Part shown: one piece after another, positions 1-6,875 of the stretch | Position numbering within the stretch: the stretch's first letter is position 1 | Layout of the letters: each line of letters begins with the position of its first letter | From: Dermatophilaceae bacterium | GTDB taxonomy: Bacteria > Actinomycetota > Actinomycetes > Actinomycetales > Dermatophilaceae | Assembly (NCBI GenBank): GCA_013361975.1 | Contig: JABFXB010000295.1 | Location: 1-7,811 of the forward strand | Reading direction: 5' to 3' | Length of the DNA stretch: 7,811 bases | Translations under genes and position numbers: made by a program | The notes under the pieces: generated by a model | What the model was told of the DNA's origin: nothing | Databases searched by the model: none | Seen by the model: the letters and a program-made list of their open reading frames with translations, nothing else

Positions 1-636
1 ACCCCACGCAGCGCCCCCCGGTCGTCGTCCACGGGCGGTGCCTCACCGACCGGGTCCCGCGCCTCCTCGGGCCGCTCCACCGCCCGTTCGGGAGCCGCCA
101 AGGCGTCGGGCACGCGTCCGGGCCAGTCGAGGCCGGGTGCGTCTCGTGCCAGCCGCCCCGGAGCGGGCAAGGAGCGTCCGGCGCTCGCGGCCCGCCCGCG
201 CACGCCCCAGGTGACACCGCCCTCGGCGTCGACGGCCTGGGTGCGCGGGGCCATCCTGCTCGGCATCGTCGTCATGCTCGCGGTCACGATCGTGCCGACC
301 CTGCGATCGCTCGTGCAGCAGCGCGGTGACGCAACTGCCTTGCAGGAGAAGGTGGCCCAGCAGCAGCAGACCGTGCAGCAGCTCGAGCGCGAGGCCGCTC
401 TGTGGAAGGACCCCGCCTTCATCGAGGTGCAGGCGCGCGAGCGGCTCAAGTTCGTGCGGGTCGGTGACCGCGCCTACACCGTCATCGACCCAGCGGCGAA
501 CAGCAAGAGCGCGCCGCCCGCCGAGCGACCGGTCGTCGCGGCACCCCTGGCGAACGCCACCGCGCCCTGGTACGGCAAGGTGTGGCAGTCGGTGCAGATC
601 GCCGACCGCCCGACCGCCGGCGTCGTGCGCAAGTGA
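1..636 (+). CDS. ftsB: FtsB/DivIC-type septum formation protein, 5' end missing
   Basis: The frame is open from base 1 to the TGA at 634–636, so the gene probably starts before the window. The first ~70 codons encode a Ser/Arg/Pro/Gly/Ala-rich, probably disordered cytoplasmic tail, as is usual in actinobacterial members. A single membrane segment follows (about 250–294, AILLGIVVMLAVTIV), then a Gln/Glu-rich coiled coil (about 298–408), then the family-like stretch QARERLKFVRVGD and a short extracytoplasmic tail. Known for the family: FtsB/DivIC are bitopic division proteins that assemble with FtsL and FtsQ at the septum and help activate FtsW/FtsI. The downstream order DUF501–ppx supports the call, and eno is expected just upstream. 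A GTG at 211 could act as a start, but it would remove the tail and leave only nine residues before Trp10 at the membrane segment. Confidence is good for the family and low for the true start. Confidence 0.85.
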   Translation, partial: TPRSAPRSSSTGGASPTGSRASSGRSTARSGAAKASGTRPGQSRPGASRASRPGAGKERPALAARPRTPQVTPPSASTAWVRGAILLGIVVMLAVTIVPTLRSLVQQRGDATALQEKVAQQQQTVQQLEREAALWKDPAFIEVQARERLKFVRVGDRAYTVIDPAANSKSAPPAERPVVAAPLANATAPWYGKVWQSVQIADRPTAGVVRK

Positions 637-663
637 CCACGTGAAACCCCGAGTGAGTGCCGA

Positions 664-1278
664 GTGAGCGACCCCGCACGTCCGTCCCGTCCTGCCGGCG
701 ACCCCGTCGACCCCGTCGACCTCACCGCAGTGGAGAGGCAGCTGGGTCGCACGCCACGCGGCGTTGCGGAGGTGGCGCACCGCTGCCCATGCGGCGAGCC
801 CGACGTGCTGCGCACCGAGCCGCGACTGCCCGACGGCACGCCCTTCCCCACGACGTACTACGCGACCTGCCCCCGCCTCACCGGTGCCGTCAGCACCCTC
901 GAGACCAGCGGGGTCATGAAGGAGATGACCGATCGACTCGGGCACGACGACGAGCTCGCAGCGGCCTATGCCCGGGCGCACGAGCACTACCTGACCCAGC
1001 GTGCCGAGCTCGGCGACGTGCCCGAGATCGACGGCATCTCCGCCGGTGGCATGCCGACCCGCGTCAAGTGCCTGCACGTGCTCGTCGGCCACGCGCTCGC
1101 CGCCGGTCCGGGCGTCAACCCGCTCGGTGACGAGGCGCTCGAGATGCTCGACGACTGGTGGCAGCCCACGTCGTGCGCGGCCCAGCACGCCGCCGAGGAC
1201 GCCGCCGCGGACGCCGGTGGGGACGCTGCTGGGGCTGCGACCGCGGCCGACGACACGACGGGCCGGGCCGATGGCTGA
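664..1278 (+). CDS. DUF501 family protein
   Basis: This 204-aa protein matches the actinobacterial DUF501 family as I know it; its biochemical role is unknown. The conserved part spans about residues 20–166 and includes AHRCPCGEPDVLRT (39–52), PFPTTYYATCPRL (60–72), an ETSGVM segment (80–85) and a GMPTRVKCLHVLVGH motif (129–143). Cys41, Cys43, Cys69, Cys136, His138 and His143 could form a metal site; that is inference. Residues ~172–204 are a low-complexity Ala/Asp/Gly tail that is probably disordered. The GTG at 664 is the only in-frame start close to the ftsB stop, 27 bp away; no strong Shine-Dalgarno sequence is visible, which suggests coupling to ftsB translation. The stop overlaps the ppx start by 8 bp, so the two are very likely co-translated. 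Tyr102 is encoded by TAT within TATGCC. Confidence 0.93.
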   Translation: MSDPARPSRPAGDPVDPVDLTAVERQLGRTPRGVAEVAHRCPCGEPDVLRTEPRLPDGTPFPTTYYATCPRLTGAVSTLETSGVMKEMTDRLGHDDELAAAYARAHEHYLTQRAELGDVPEIDGISAGGMPTRVKCLHVLVGHALAAGPGVNPLGDEALEMLDDWWQPTSCAAQHAAEDAAADAGGDAAGAATAADDTTGRADG

Positions 1279-2248
1279 CACGACGGTCCGCGTCGGGGCG
1301 ATCGACTGCGGCACCAACTCGATCCGCCTGCTCGTCGCCGACGTCGACCCGTCCACCGGTGCGCTGGCCGACGTGCTGCGCCGCATGGAGATCGTCCGTC
1401 TGGGCCACGGCGTCGACCGCACCGGAGTCATCGCCCCCGATTCCATGGAGCGCACGCTCGCCGTCACCCGCGAGTATGCCGGCCAGTGCCGAGAGCTCGG
1501 CGCCTCGGCCGTCCGCTTCGTGGCCACCTCGGCCTCGCGCGACGCGAAGAACGCCGCCGACTTCATCGAGGGCGTGCGCACCGCCTTCCAGGAGCACTAC
1601 GGCGACGAGGTGTCGCCCGAGGTCGTCTCCGGTGACGAGGAGGCATCGCTCTCCTTCGCGGGAGCCACCGGCGGCCTTGCGGCCCAGGGCGTCCCGGGTC
1701 CCTACCTCGTCGTCGACCTCGGTGGTGGATCCACCGAGCTGGTCCGTGGCACCGACCACGTCGAGGCGGCGCGGTCGGTCGACATCGGGTGCGTGCGCAT
1801 GACGGAGCGCCACCTCGTCAGCGACCCGCCGACGGCCGACGAGATCACCGCGGCCACCCGCGACATCGATGCGGCGCTCGACGTCGCCGAGTCCACGGTG
1901 CCCCTGGAGGGCGTCTCGGCGCTCGTCGGCCTGGCCGGCAGCGTCACCACGATCACGGCGCACCTGCTGCGACTGACGGCATACAACCCCGAGCGCATCC
2001 ACCTGAGCCACGCGCCGGTGGCCGACGTCTTGGCCGCCTGCGACGACCTGCTCGCGATGACCCGTGCCGACCGGGCGGCCCTGCCCTACATGCACCCCGG
2101 ACGCGTCGATGTCATCGGCGCCGGCGCGCTCGTGTGGCGACGCGTCGTGGCGCGCGTCGTCGACCGGGCGGGGATCGTGGAGGTCATCACCTCCGAGCAC
2201 GACATCCTCGACGGCATCGCCCTGAGCGTCGCGCGCCGGCCCTGCTGA
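1271..2248 (+). CDS. ppx: Exopolyphosphatase, Ppx/GppA family
   Basis: This 325-aa protein has the ASKHA-type Ppx/GppA fold. The family hydrolyses terminal phosphates of inorganic polyphosphate, and some members act on pppGpp. Visible motifs are the N-terminal phosphate-binding loop GAIDCGTNSIRLLVAD (9–24), VATSASRDAKN (84–94), SGDEEASLSFAG (120–131) with the Glu pair 123–124 at the expected catalytic position, DLGGGSTEL (149–157) for the second phosphate loop, and GLAGSVTT (220–227). The length fits short actinobacterial Ppx proteins, which lack the C-terminal HD-like domains of the ~500-aa E. coli enzyme. The ATG at 1271 lies inside the end of the DUF501 gene, in another frame, which indicates translational coupling. 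Whether it prefers polyphosphate or pppGpp cannot be read from the sequence. Tyr69 (TAT) and Ala237–Tyr238 (GCA TAC) lie in copies of the dispersed GTATGCCG word. Confidence 0.95.
   Translation: MADTTVRVGAIDCGTNSIRLLVADVDPSTGALADVLRRMEIVRLGHGVDRTGVIAPDSMERTLAVTREYAGQCRELGASAVRFVATSASRDAKNAADFIEGVRTAFQEHYGDEVSPEVVSGDEEASLSFAGATGGLAAQGVPGPYLVVDLGGGSTELVRGTDHVEAARSVDIGCVRMTERHLVSDPPTADEITAATRDIDAALDVAESTVPLEGVSALVGLAGSVTTITAHLLRLTAYNPERIHLSHAPVADVLAACDDLLAMTRADRAALPYMHPGRVDVIGAGALVWRRVVARVVDRAGIVEVITSEHDILDGIALSVARRPC
1474..1483 (+). repeat. GTATGCCG word, copy 1 (GTATGCCGGC)
   Basis: Within ppx, spanning a TAT tyrosine codon followed by GCC. It is one of eight copies of a dispersed word fitting GTATGCCGNC. 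Confidence 0.7.
1975..1984 (-). repeat. GTATGCCG word, copy 2 (GTATGCCGTC)
   Basis: Within ppx but on the opposite strand, read through as ACG GCA TAC. The tyrosine codon is TAC here and the word is completed by a GCA alanine codon, so the DNA word and not the TAT codon is what is shared. Confidence 0.7.
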
Positions 2249-2289
2249 GCCGGCCCATCGCGCGCCCGCGTCTGCCGCAGGCCGGCTCA
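2246..2289. terminator. Inverted repeat between convergent genes, candidate bidirectional terminator
   Basis: A perfect 10-bp inverted repeat: TGAGCCGGCC at 2246–2255 and GGCCGGCTCA at 2280–2289, with a 24-nt loop. The left arm includes the ppx stop codon, and the right arm ends 7 bp before the last codon of the opposing mannosyltransferase gene. Convergent placement supports a shared terminator. The long loop and the lack of a T-run on either side make it weaker than a textbook intrinsic terminator, although such forms are common in GC-rich actinobacteria. Confidence 0.5.
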
Positions 2290-2296
2290 AGTCGCC

Positions 2297-3904
2297 TCAG
2301 GCGCGGGGGAGGGCGACGGCGAGCACCGGCTCGTCGGACTGCTCGTGCACCCTGCGACGGTGCGCGCGCAGCCGGTGCGCCATCCAGAGGGCCGCCGAGA
2401 CCCCGAGGGCCCACGTGCCGTTGGAGACGGTGGCGTCGACGACGCCGTAGGTGACGAAGAAGAGGGTCGCGAAGACGACCGCGCGCACGTGCGCCGCCGA
2501 CAGTCGCACCGCGGCGAGGAGCACGCCACCCCAGAGGAGGTACCACGGGTGGATGACCGGGCCCGAGGCGCAGAGCACGAGCATCGCGCCGGCCGTCGCG
2601 AGCACCGGGTTGCGCGGGGCGACCCGCCACGTGACCCAGGCGATGCCGGCCAGACCGGCGACGAGGCCGATCGTCTGGGCGATCGGGACAGGGGCGGCGG
2701 TCACGCTCTCGGGCATCCCGCCGACGCGCATCAGCCACTCCACGACACTGCCGACGAAGGTCGGGGGCGAGAGCATCGAGCGCAGCGACACGGGCACCGA
2801 CAGGTTGGGCACCCAGCCCCAGCCGAGCCCGGTCAGCTGTGTGATGGCGGCGAACGTCACCGCCATGATGCCGCCGTACGTGAGCCCGTGGCGCACCATC
2901 GCCCGCAGCCGAGCCCTGGCGCCGGGCGCGAGGTCGCTCTGCGCCTGCAGGGCCATCCCGACCACGCCGATGAGGGCCAGCACGGCGGTCTGCTTGTAGG
3001 CGGCCGCGGTGGCCAGCGTCATCGCCGCGATCACCAGCTGGCCCCGGCTGGCGAGGAGCAGGGCGAAGGCGACGAGCGCGACCATGACGGCGTCGCCGTG
3101 CGCGCCGCCGACGAAGTGCATGATGACGAGCGGGTTGAGCACGCCGAGCCACAGCGCGTGCCGGCCGCTCACGCCGTAGCGCTCGGCCAGACGCGGCAGG
3201 GCGTACGCGAGCAGCCCCACCGCGAGCAGCGCCGGCACGCGCATGGCGACGGCGGCGGCATACGCGTGGTCGGGGAACACCTGGACGACGGCGTGCTGCA
3301 CCTGGAGGGCCAGCGGACCGTAGGGCGCGGGCGTCTGCACCCACATGGGGTCGACCTGGTCGGCGAAGGGGCCCGGCACCCAGAAGGGCCCGACGGCATA
3401 CGGGTCCATGCCGCGGGAGACGATCTTGCCCTGCGCGGCGTAGCTGTAGGCGTCGCGGCTGAAGAGCGGCGGCGCGAGCATGATCGGCAGGCTCCAGAGC
3501 AACCAGGCGAGCGAGGGCGCCTTGCGGCCGTGGACCGGGCGCATGCGCAGCCAGGCGTCGACGAGCAGGGCGAGCCCCACCGCGAGCAGCACGGTGGTGA
3601 AGACGCGGCCGGCGCCGGTGCCCAGCCACTCGAGGCCGAAGCGTCCGATGAGGGGCGAGACCGGCCTCTCGAAGGTGTCACCGGGCAGGAAGGCCGGGCT
3701 GATCGAGCCGGCCGCGACGAGCGAGGTGCCCACCGTGCCACGGCGCACCATCGGGTCGGCCCAGGTGCGCTGCAGAGCGGCGGTGAAGCGGGCGGCGAAG
3801 TCGGCCCCGAACTCGGCGACCGCTCCGGTGAGCGCCGGGCGGGCTCCCCCACCCACGCGCGGAGGAGCAGTCGCCGTCGCCCCCGCGACACGATGCTCCA
3901 GCAC
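2297..3904 (-). CDS. mptB: Polyprenol-phosphomannose-dependent alpha-1,6-mannosyltransferase, MptB type
   Basis: This 535-aa protein is a polytopic GT-C-type glycosyltransferase. Members use polyprenyl-phosphate mannose as donor outside the membrane to build the alpha-1,6-mannan backbone of lipomannan-like lipoglycans. After a cytoplasmic N-terminus (about 1–58) come roughly 12 hydrophobic segments. The luminal loop after the second one carries FSRDAYSYAAQGKIVSRG (148–165), DPYAVGP (167–173) and TPAPYGPL (191–198); Asp151 or a neighbouring acidic residue is the likely catalytic base, by analogy with GT-C enzymes. HFVGGAHGDA (263–272), AAYKQT (301–306) and HPWYLLWG (452–459) are further family-like motifs. 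The C-terminus (511–535) is basic and cytoplasmic. The GTG start at 3904 is fixed by AAGGAG at 3917–3912 on the minus strand with a 7-nt spacer. MptA versus MptB cannot be separated firmly by eye; MptB fits better. Confidence 0.82.
   Translation of the reverse strand: MLEHRVAGATATAPPRVGGGARPALTGAVAEFGADFAARFTAALQRTWADPMVRRGTVGTSLVAAGSISPAFLPGDTFERPVSPLIGRFGLEWLGTGAGRVFTTVLLAVGLALLVDAWLRMRPVHGRKAPSLAWLLWSLPIMLAPPLFSRDAYSYAAQGKIVSRGMDPYAVGPFWVPGPFADQVDPMWVQTPAPYGPLALQVQHAVVQVFPDHAYAAAVAMRVPALLAVGLLAYALPRLAERYGVSGRHALWLGVLNPLVIMHFVGGAHGDAVMVALVAFALLLASRGQLVIAAMTLATAAAYKQTAVLALIGVVGMALQAQSDLAPGARARLRAMVRHGLTYGGIMAVTFAAITQLTGLGWGWVPNLSVPVSLRSMLSPPTFVGSVVEWLMRVGGMPESVTAAPVPIAQTIGLVAGLAGIAWVTWRVAPRNPVLATAGAMLVLCASGPVIHPWYLLWGGVLLAAVRLSAAHVRAVVFATLFFVTYGVVDATVSNGTWALGVSAALWMAHRLRAHRRRVHEQSDEPVLAVALPRA
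3254..3263 (-). repeat. GTATGCCG word, copy 3 (GTATGCCGCC)
   Basis: Within mptB on the coding strand, covering codons GCG TAT GCC GCC (Tyr215). This copy has C at the variable ninth position. Confidence 0.7.
3392..3401 (-). repeat. GTATGCCG word, copy 4 (GTATGCCGTC)
   Basis: Within mptB on the coding strand, covering CCG TAT GCC GTC in the conserved DPYAVGP motif (Tyr169). Confidence 0.7.
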
Positions 3905-3928
3905 CCGGTTGCTCCTTCGGTTGAGGGA

Positions 3929-3947
3929 GCCGCGTCGGCGACGCGGC
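3929..3947 (-). promoter_or_regulatory. Hairpin in the mptB leader
   Basis: A perfect 8-bp inverted repeat, GCCGCGTC and GACGCGGC, with a 3-nt loop. It lies 24 bp before the GTG start of mptB and 11 bp upstream of its AAGGAG ribosome binding site. In RNA it would form a tight, very stable stem in the 5' leader. It could be a translational or attenuation element or merely chance in GC-rich DNA; no ligand-binding architecture is recognisable. Confidence 0.4.
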
Positions 3948-3999
3948 GCAGGCCGTTGAGGAGCGACGGATCAGCCCCTGGACCTCGTTCTCGGCCGCC

Positions 4000-4005
4000 A
4001 TTCTA
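4000..4005 (-). promoter_or_regulatory. Candidate -10 element for mptB
   Basis: On the minus strand this reads TAGAAT, a good match to the actinobacterial -10 pattern TANNNT. No convincing -35 box lies 16–18 bp upstream. A start about 7 bp downstream would give a leader of roughly 90 nt containing the 3929–3947 hairpin and the AAGGAG site. Alternatively, mptB could be read through from the tRNA gene on the same strand. Confidence 0.3.
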
Positions 4006-4093
4006 GGTGGAGCGGAGGGGTGGGTGCCGTGCCACGCCCAAGGGGTGGGCGGCGCCGTTACCGAACCGTGCCCGACAACCGTCGACCGTCACG

Positions 4094-4168
4094 TACCCCC
4101 GGAGGGACTCGAACCCTCACCGTTGGCGATTTTAAGTCGCCTGCCTCTGCCGGTTGGGCCACGGGGGC
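4094..4168 (-). tRNA. tRNA-Leu (anticodon UAA), short variable loop
   Basis: The minus strand folds into a full 75-nt cloverleaf. The acceptor stem is GCCCCCG with CGGGGGT (a G·U pair at 1–72), the discriminator base is A73, and no CCA is encoded. The D arm has a 3-bp GCC/GGC stem and a loop with the conserved GG. The anticodon stem is GGCGA/TCGCC with loop CTTAAAA, giving anticodon TAA. The T arm is GAGGG/CCCTC with loop TTCGAGT. The anticodon reads TTA (and possibly TTG) codons. Bacterial leucine tRNAs are normally class II with a long variable arm, but here only six nucleotides (AACGGT) separate the anticodon and T stems. No coding sequence in the window contains a TTA codon. The tRNA call is secure; leucine identity rests on the anticodon and A73 alone. 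Confidence 0.9.
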
Positions 4169-4178
4169 GCGCGCCCCA

Positions 4179-4188
4179 GTATGCCGTC
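4179..4188 (+). repeat. GTATGCCG word, copy 5 (GTATGCCGTC), intergenic
   Basis: This is the only copy outside a gene. It starts 11 bp upstream of the mature 5' end of the tRNA gene. On the tRNA strand it supplies CATACT, which could double as a -10 element, although no -35 box is evident. Confidence 0.7.
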
Positions 4189-4306
4189 ACCGAAGTCGCC
4201 GGGTCTGTCGGGAACCTGGGGGTGGGGTGCGTTCGCTTACTGTTGGGGACAGTCGTCACGCCCATGAGCGGGTCGTGGCACCCAGTGCTTCGAGGAGCGC
4301 ACTCAC

Positions 4307-5188
4307 ATGGCAGGTGGAAACCCGGTCTTCGACCGGCTGAACAGGCAGATCGAGAAGGAGCGCTACGCCGGTTTCGGCGCTCCCCAGGGCAGTCCGCAGC
4401 GACCGGGCGCCCCCACGCAGGCCGCGACCACGGGTTACGCGACCCAGGACGCGATGACCGCCCAGCAGCTGAACGAGATGTACGTGCGCCAGAGCGCCGG
4501 TCCGGTCGACACCGGCCGCGTCACGCTCGACGACGTGATCATGAAGAGCCTCGGGCTCTTCGCGCTCCTGGTCGCCGCAGGAGCCGTGACGTGGGTGACG
4601 GTGTCCGGTTCGCCGGGCCTGGCCCGCCCGATCTGGCTCGGTGGCATGGTCATCGGCCTGCTCCTGGGCCTCGCGATCGCGTTCATGAAGACGGTCTCGG
4701 TGCCGCTCATCGTGCTGTACTCCGCGGTCGAGGGAGCGTTCCTCGGGGCGTTCAGCTACACGATCAACACGATCCCCAGCTACAAGGGCGTCGTGCTCAT
4801 GGCGGTGCTGGCCACGGCCTGCACCTTCGCCGGCATGTACGCCGCGTACGCCTTCGGCCTCGTCAAGGTCAACAGCCGCACCCGGCGCATCTTCACCTTC
4901 ATGGTGATCGGCTACGCCCTCTTCATGCTGCTGCAGCTCGTCCTGCAGTGGACCGGCGTGCTGGGCGGCTGGGGCTTCGGCGGCAGCGGCATGCTGGGCA
5001 TCGGCCTGTCGATCCTCGGCGTCGGCCTCGCAGCCTGGTCGCTCGCGTTCGACTTCGACTCGATCGACCACGCGGTGCGCCTCGGCGCCCCGGCCAAGTA
5101 CTCCTGGTTGCTGGCACACGGCCTCATCGTGTCGGTGGTCTGGCTCTACATCGAGTTCGTCCGCCTCTTCGCGCGGCTGCGCGACTGA
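4307..5188 (+). CDS. Bax inhibitor-1/YccA family membrane protein
   Basis: This 293-aa protein has a hydrophilic N-terminal tail (1–75; NPVFDRLNRQIEKERYAGF at 5–23, then Pro/Gln/Ala-rich) followed by seven hydrophobic segments at about 79–99, 109–128, 132–150, 161–184, 194–215, 227–249 and 267–287. The C-terminal motif DFDSIDHAV (249–257), followed by GAPAKYSWLLAHGLIVS (260–276), is the hallmark of the actinobacterial branch of BAX1 proteins. In the family member BsYetJ, paired aspartates form a pH-sensitive calcium-leak gate; Asp249, Asp251 and Asp254 are the obvious counterparts here. The role in this host is unknown and calcium or proton leak is inference. The ATG at 4307 is supported by GAGGAG at 4292–4297 with a 9-nt spacer. 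A second gene begins 4 bp after the stop, so the two probably form an operon, divergent from the tRNA and mptB. Confidence 0.92.
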   Translation: MAGGNPVFDRLNRQIEKERYAGFGAPQGSPQRPGAPTQAATTGYATQDAMTAQQLNEMYVRQSAGPVDTGRVTLDDVIMKSLGLFALLVAAGAVTWVTVSGSPGLARPIWLGGMVIGLLLGLAIAFMKTVSVPLIVLYSAVEGAFLGAFSYTINTIPSYKGVVLMAVLATACTFAGMYAAYAFGLVKVNSRTRRIFTFMVIGYALFMLLQLVLQWTGVLGGWGFGGSGMLGIGLSILGVGLAAWSLAFDFDSIDHAVRLGAPAKYSWLLAHGLIVSVVWLYIEFVRLFARLRD

Positions 5189-5192
5189 CCGC

Positions 5193-5516
5193 GTGACACC
5201 TCGGGCATCTGCTGGTGCGGGTTCGCCGACCCCGCAGCAGGTGTCCGACGAACTCCGGCGCGTGGTCGAGCGGTGGCACCAGCTGCCGCTCGACCACGCG
5301 CTCTCGCGTATGCCGTCCGTCCGCGCCGTCGTGCAGCAGCTCGCCGACCGCGTGGCGGGGGAGCGGGGGGTGGCGTCGCAGGAGGTCCCCGACCTCGGGC
5401 CGGCCGTGGTGATGGACCAGCTCGCCGTCATGGTCCACGACCTGTTCTCGACCCGGCCCGGCACGGACGCCGCCGAGGTCGCCGCCGAGCTCGCCGGCAT
5501 ACGCCGCACCCTCTGA
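5193..5516 (+). CDS. Small conserved-looking helical protein of unknown function
   Basis: A 107-aa protein starting with GTG 4 bp after the stop of the BAX1-type gene; there is no clear ribosome binding site, so translation is probably coupled. I do not recognise a named domain, though similar short proteins seem familiar from Actinobacteria. It has a short Pro/Ser/Gly-rich start (1–15), then amphipathic helices at about 16–28 (VSDELRRVVERWH), 33–57 (LDHALSRMPSVRAVVQQLADRVAGE), a PDLGPAVVMDQLAVMVHDL segment (66–84) and an Ala/Glu-rich C-terminal helix (91–107). There is no signal peptide, membrane segment or cysteine. Codon 103 is ATA, the only ATA codon I find in any gene of the window, and it falls inside a GTATGCCG word on the other strand. 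The coding call rests on coupling, length and third-position GC bias. Confidence 0.8.
   Translation: MTPRASAGAGSPTPQQVSDELRRVVERWHQLPLDHALSRMPSVRAVVQQLADRVAGERGVASQEVPDLGPAVVMDQLAVMVHDLFSTRPGTDAAEVAAELAGIRRTL
5308..5317 (+). repeat. GTATGCCG word, copy 6 (GTATGCCGTC)
   Basis: Within the 107-aa gene, in a different reading frame from copy 1: it is read CGT ATG CCG TCC (Arg-Met-Pro-Ser), with no tyrosine codon involved. Confidence 0.7.
5493..5502 (-). repeat. GTATGCCG word, copy 7 (GTATGCCGGC)
   Basis: At the 3' end of the 107-aa gene on the opposite strand. It is read in the gene as GCC GGC ATA CGC, forcing the rare isoleucine codon ATA. Confidence 0.7.
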
Positions 5517-5532
5517 CGAGCCCCTTCCCCAA

Positions 5533-5549
5533 TCGAAAGAACGCTCCGT
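5533..5549 (+). repeat. Third copy of the palindrome arm (17 bp, direct repeat)
   Basis: This 17-bp unit, TCGAAAGAACGCTCCGT, matches 5565–5581 in the left arm of the palindrome with one mismatch (A versus G at the fifth position). It starts 16 bp after the stop of the 107-aa gene. It could pair with the right arm of the palindrome and give an alternative, longer hairpin. Confidence 0.75.
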
Positions 5550-5561
5550 CCCTCGCCGACT

Positions 5562-5607
5562 CGATCGAGAGAACGCTCCGTACGCGTACGGAGCGTTCTC
5601 TCGATCG
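5562..5607. terminator. 46-bp perfect palindrome between convergent genes, candidate bidirectional terminator
   Basis: Each half is 23 bp and the match is perfect, centred between 5584 and 5585 in TACGCGTA; the arms contain GAGAGAACGCTCCGT and its complement. It lies between the stop of the 107-aa gene (5516) and the stop of the thiolase gene (5618), which converge. In RNA from either strand it would form an uninterrupted stem of about 20 bp closed by a tiny loop. There is no T-run on either side. A shared terminator is the simplest reading; a protein-binding site or mobile repeat element is possible. Confidence 0.6.
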
Positions 5608-5617
5608 TGAGGGGGCG

Positions 5618-6841
<1,224 letters not shown>

Positions 6842-6875
6842 GGGGGTTCTCCTGCTACTTCATCGGGAGGGATCC

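Noticed and set aside
43..1581. Long minus-strand open frame (512 codons) opposite ftsB, DUF501 and ppx
   Set aside because: Its product is low-complexity Arg/Gly/Val-rich with no recognisable domain, and the plus strand carries three genes with clear family motifs. Long antisense frames are expected in GC-rich DNA.
3678..4001. Minus-strand frame beginning at the ATG at 4001 as an N-terminal extension of mptB
   Set aside because: It is in another frame from mptB, and mptB has its own GTG with AAGGAG 7 nt upstream. A frameshift is not needed.
2345..4006. Plus-strand open frame (553 codons) opposite mptB
   Set aside because: The translation is His/Arg/Glu/Gly-rich without domains; mptB on the other strand has membrane topology, motifs and a proper ribosome site.
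4035..4051. Stem CGCCCA/TGGGCG with a 5-nt loop between the tRNA and mptB, as a tRNA terminator
   Set aside because: Only six base pairs and no T-run; such stems are frequent by chance in GC-rich spacers.
4211..4243. GGAAC followed by GTT, and TACTGT, as promoter elements for the BAX1-type gene
   Set aside because: GGAAC to GTT is separated by only 15 bp, too short for the usual extracytoplasmic-sigma pattern, and TACTGT lacks a -35 box at normal spacing.
4024..5196. Plus-strand frame running across the tRNA and the BAX1-type gene
   Set aside because: It reads through the antisense of a tRNA and is out of frame with a convincing seven-segment membrane protein.
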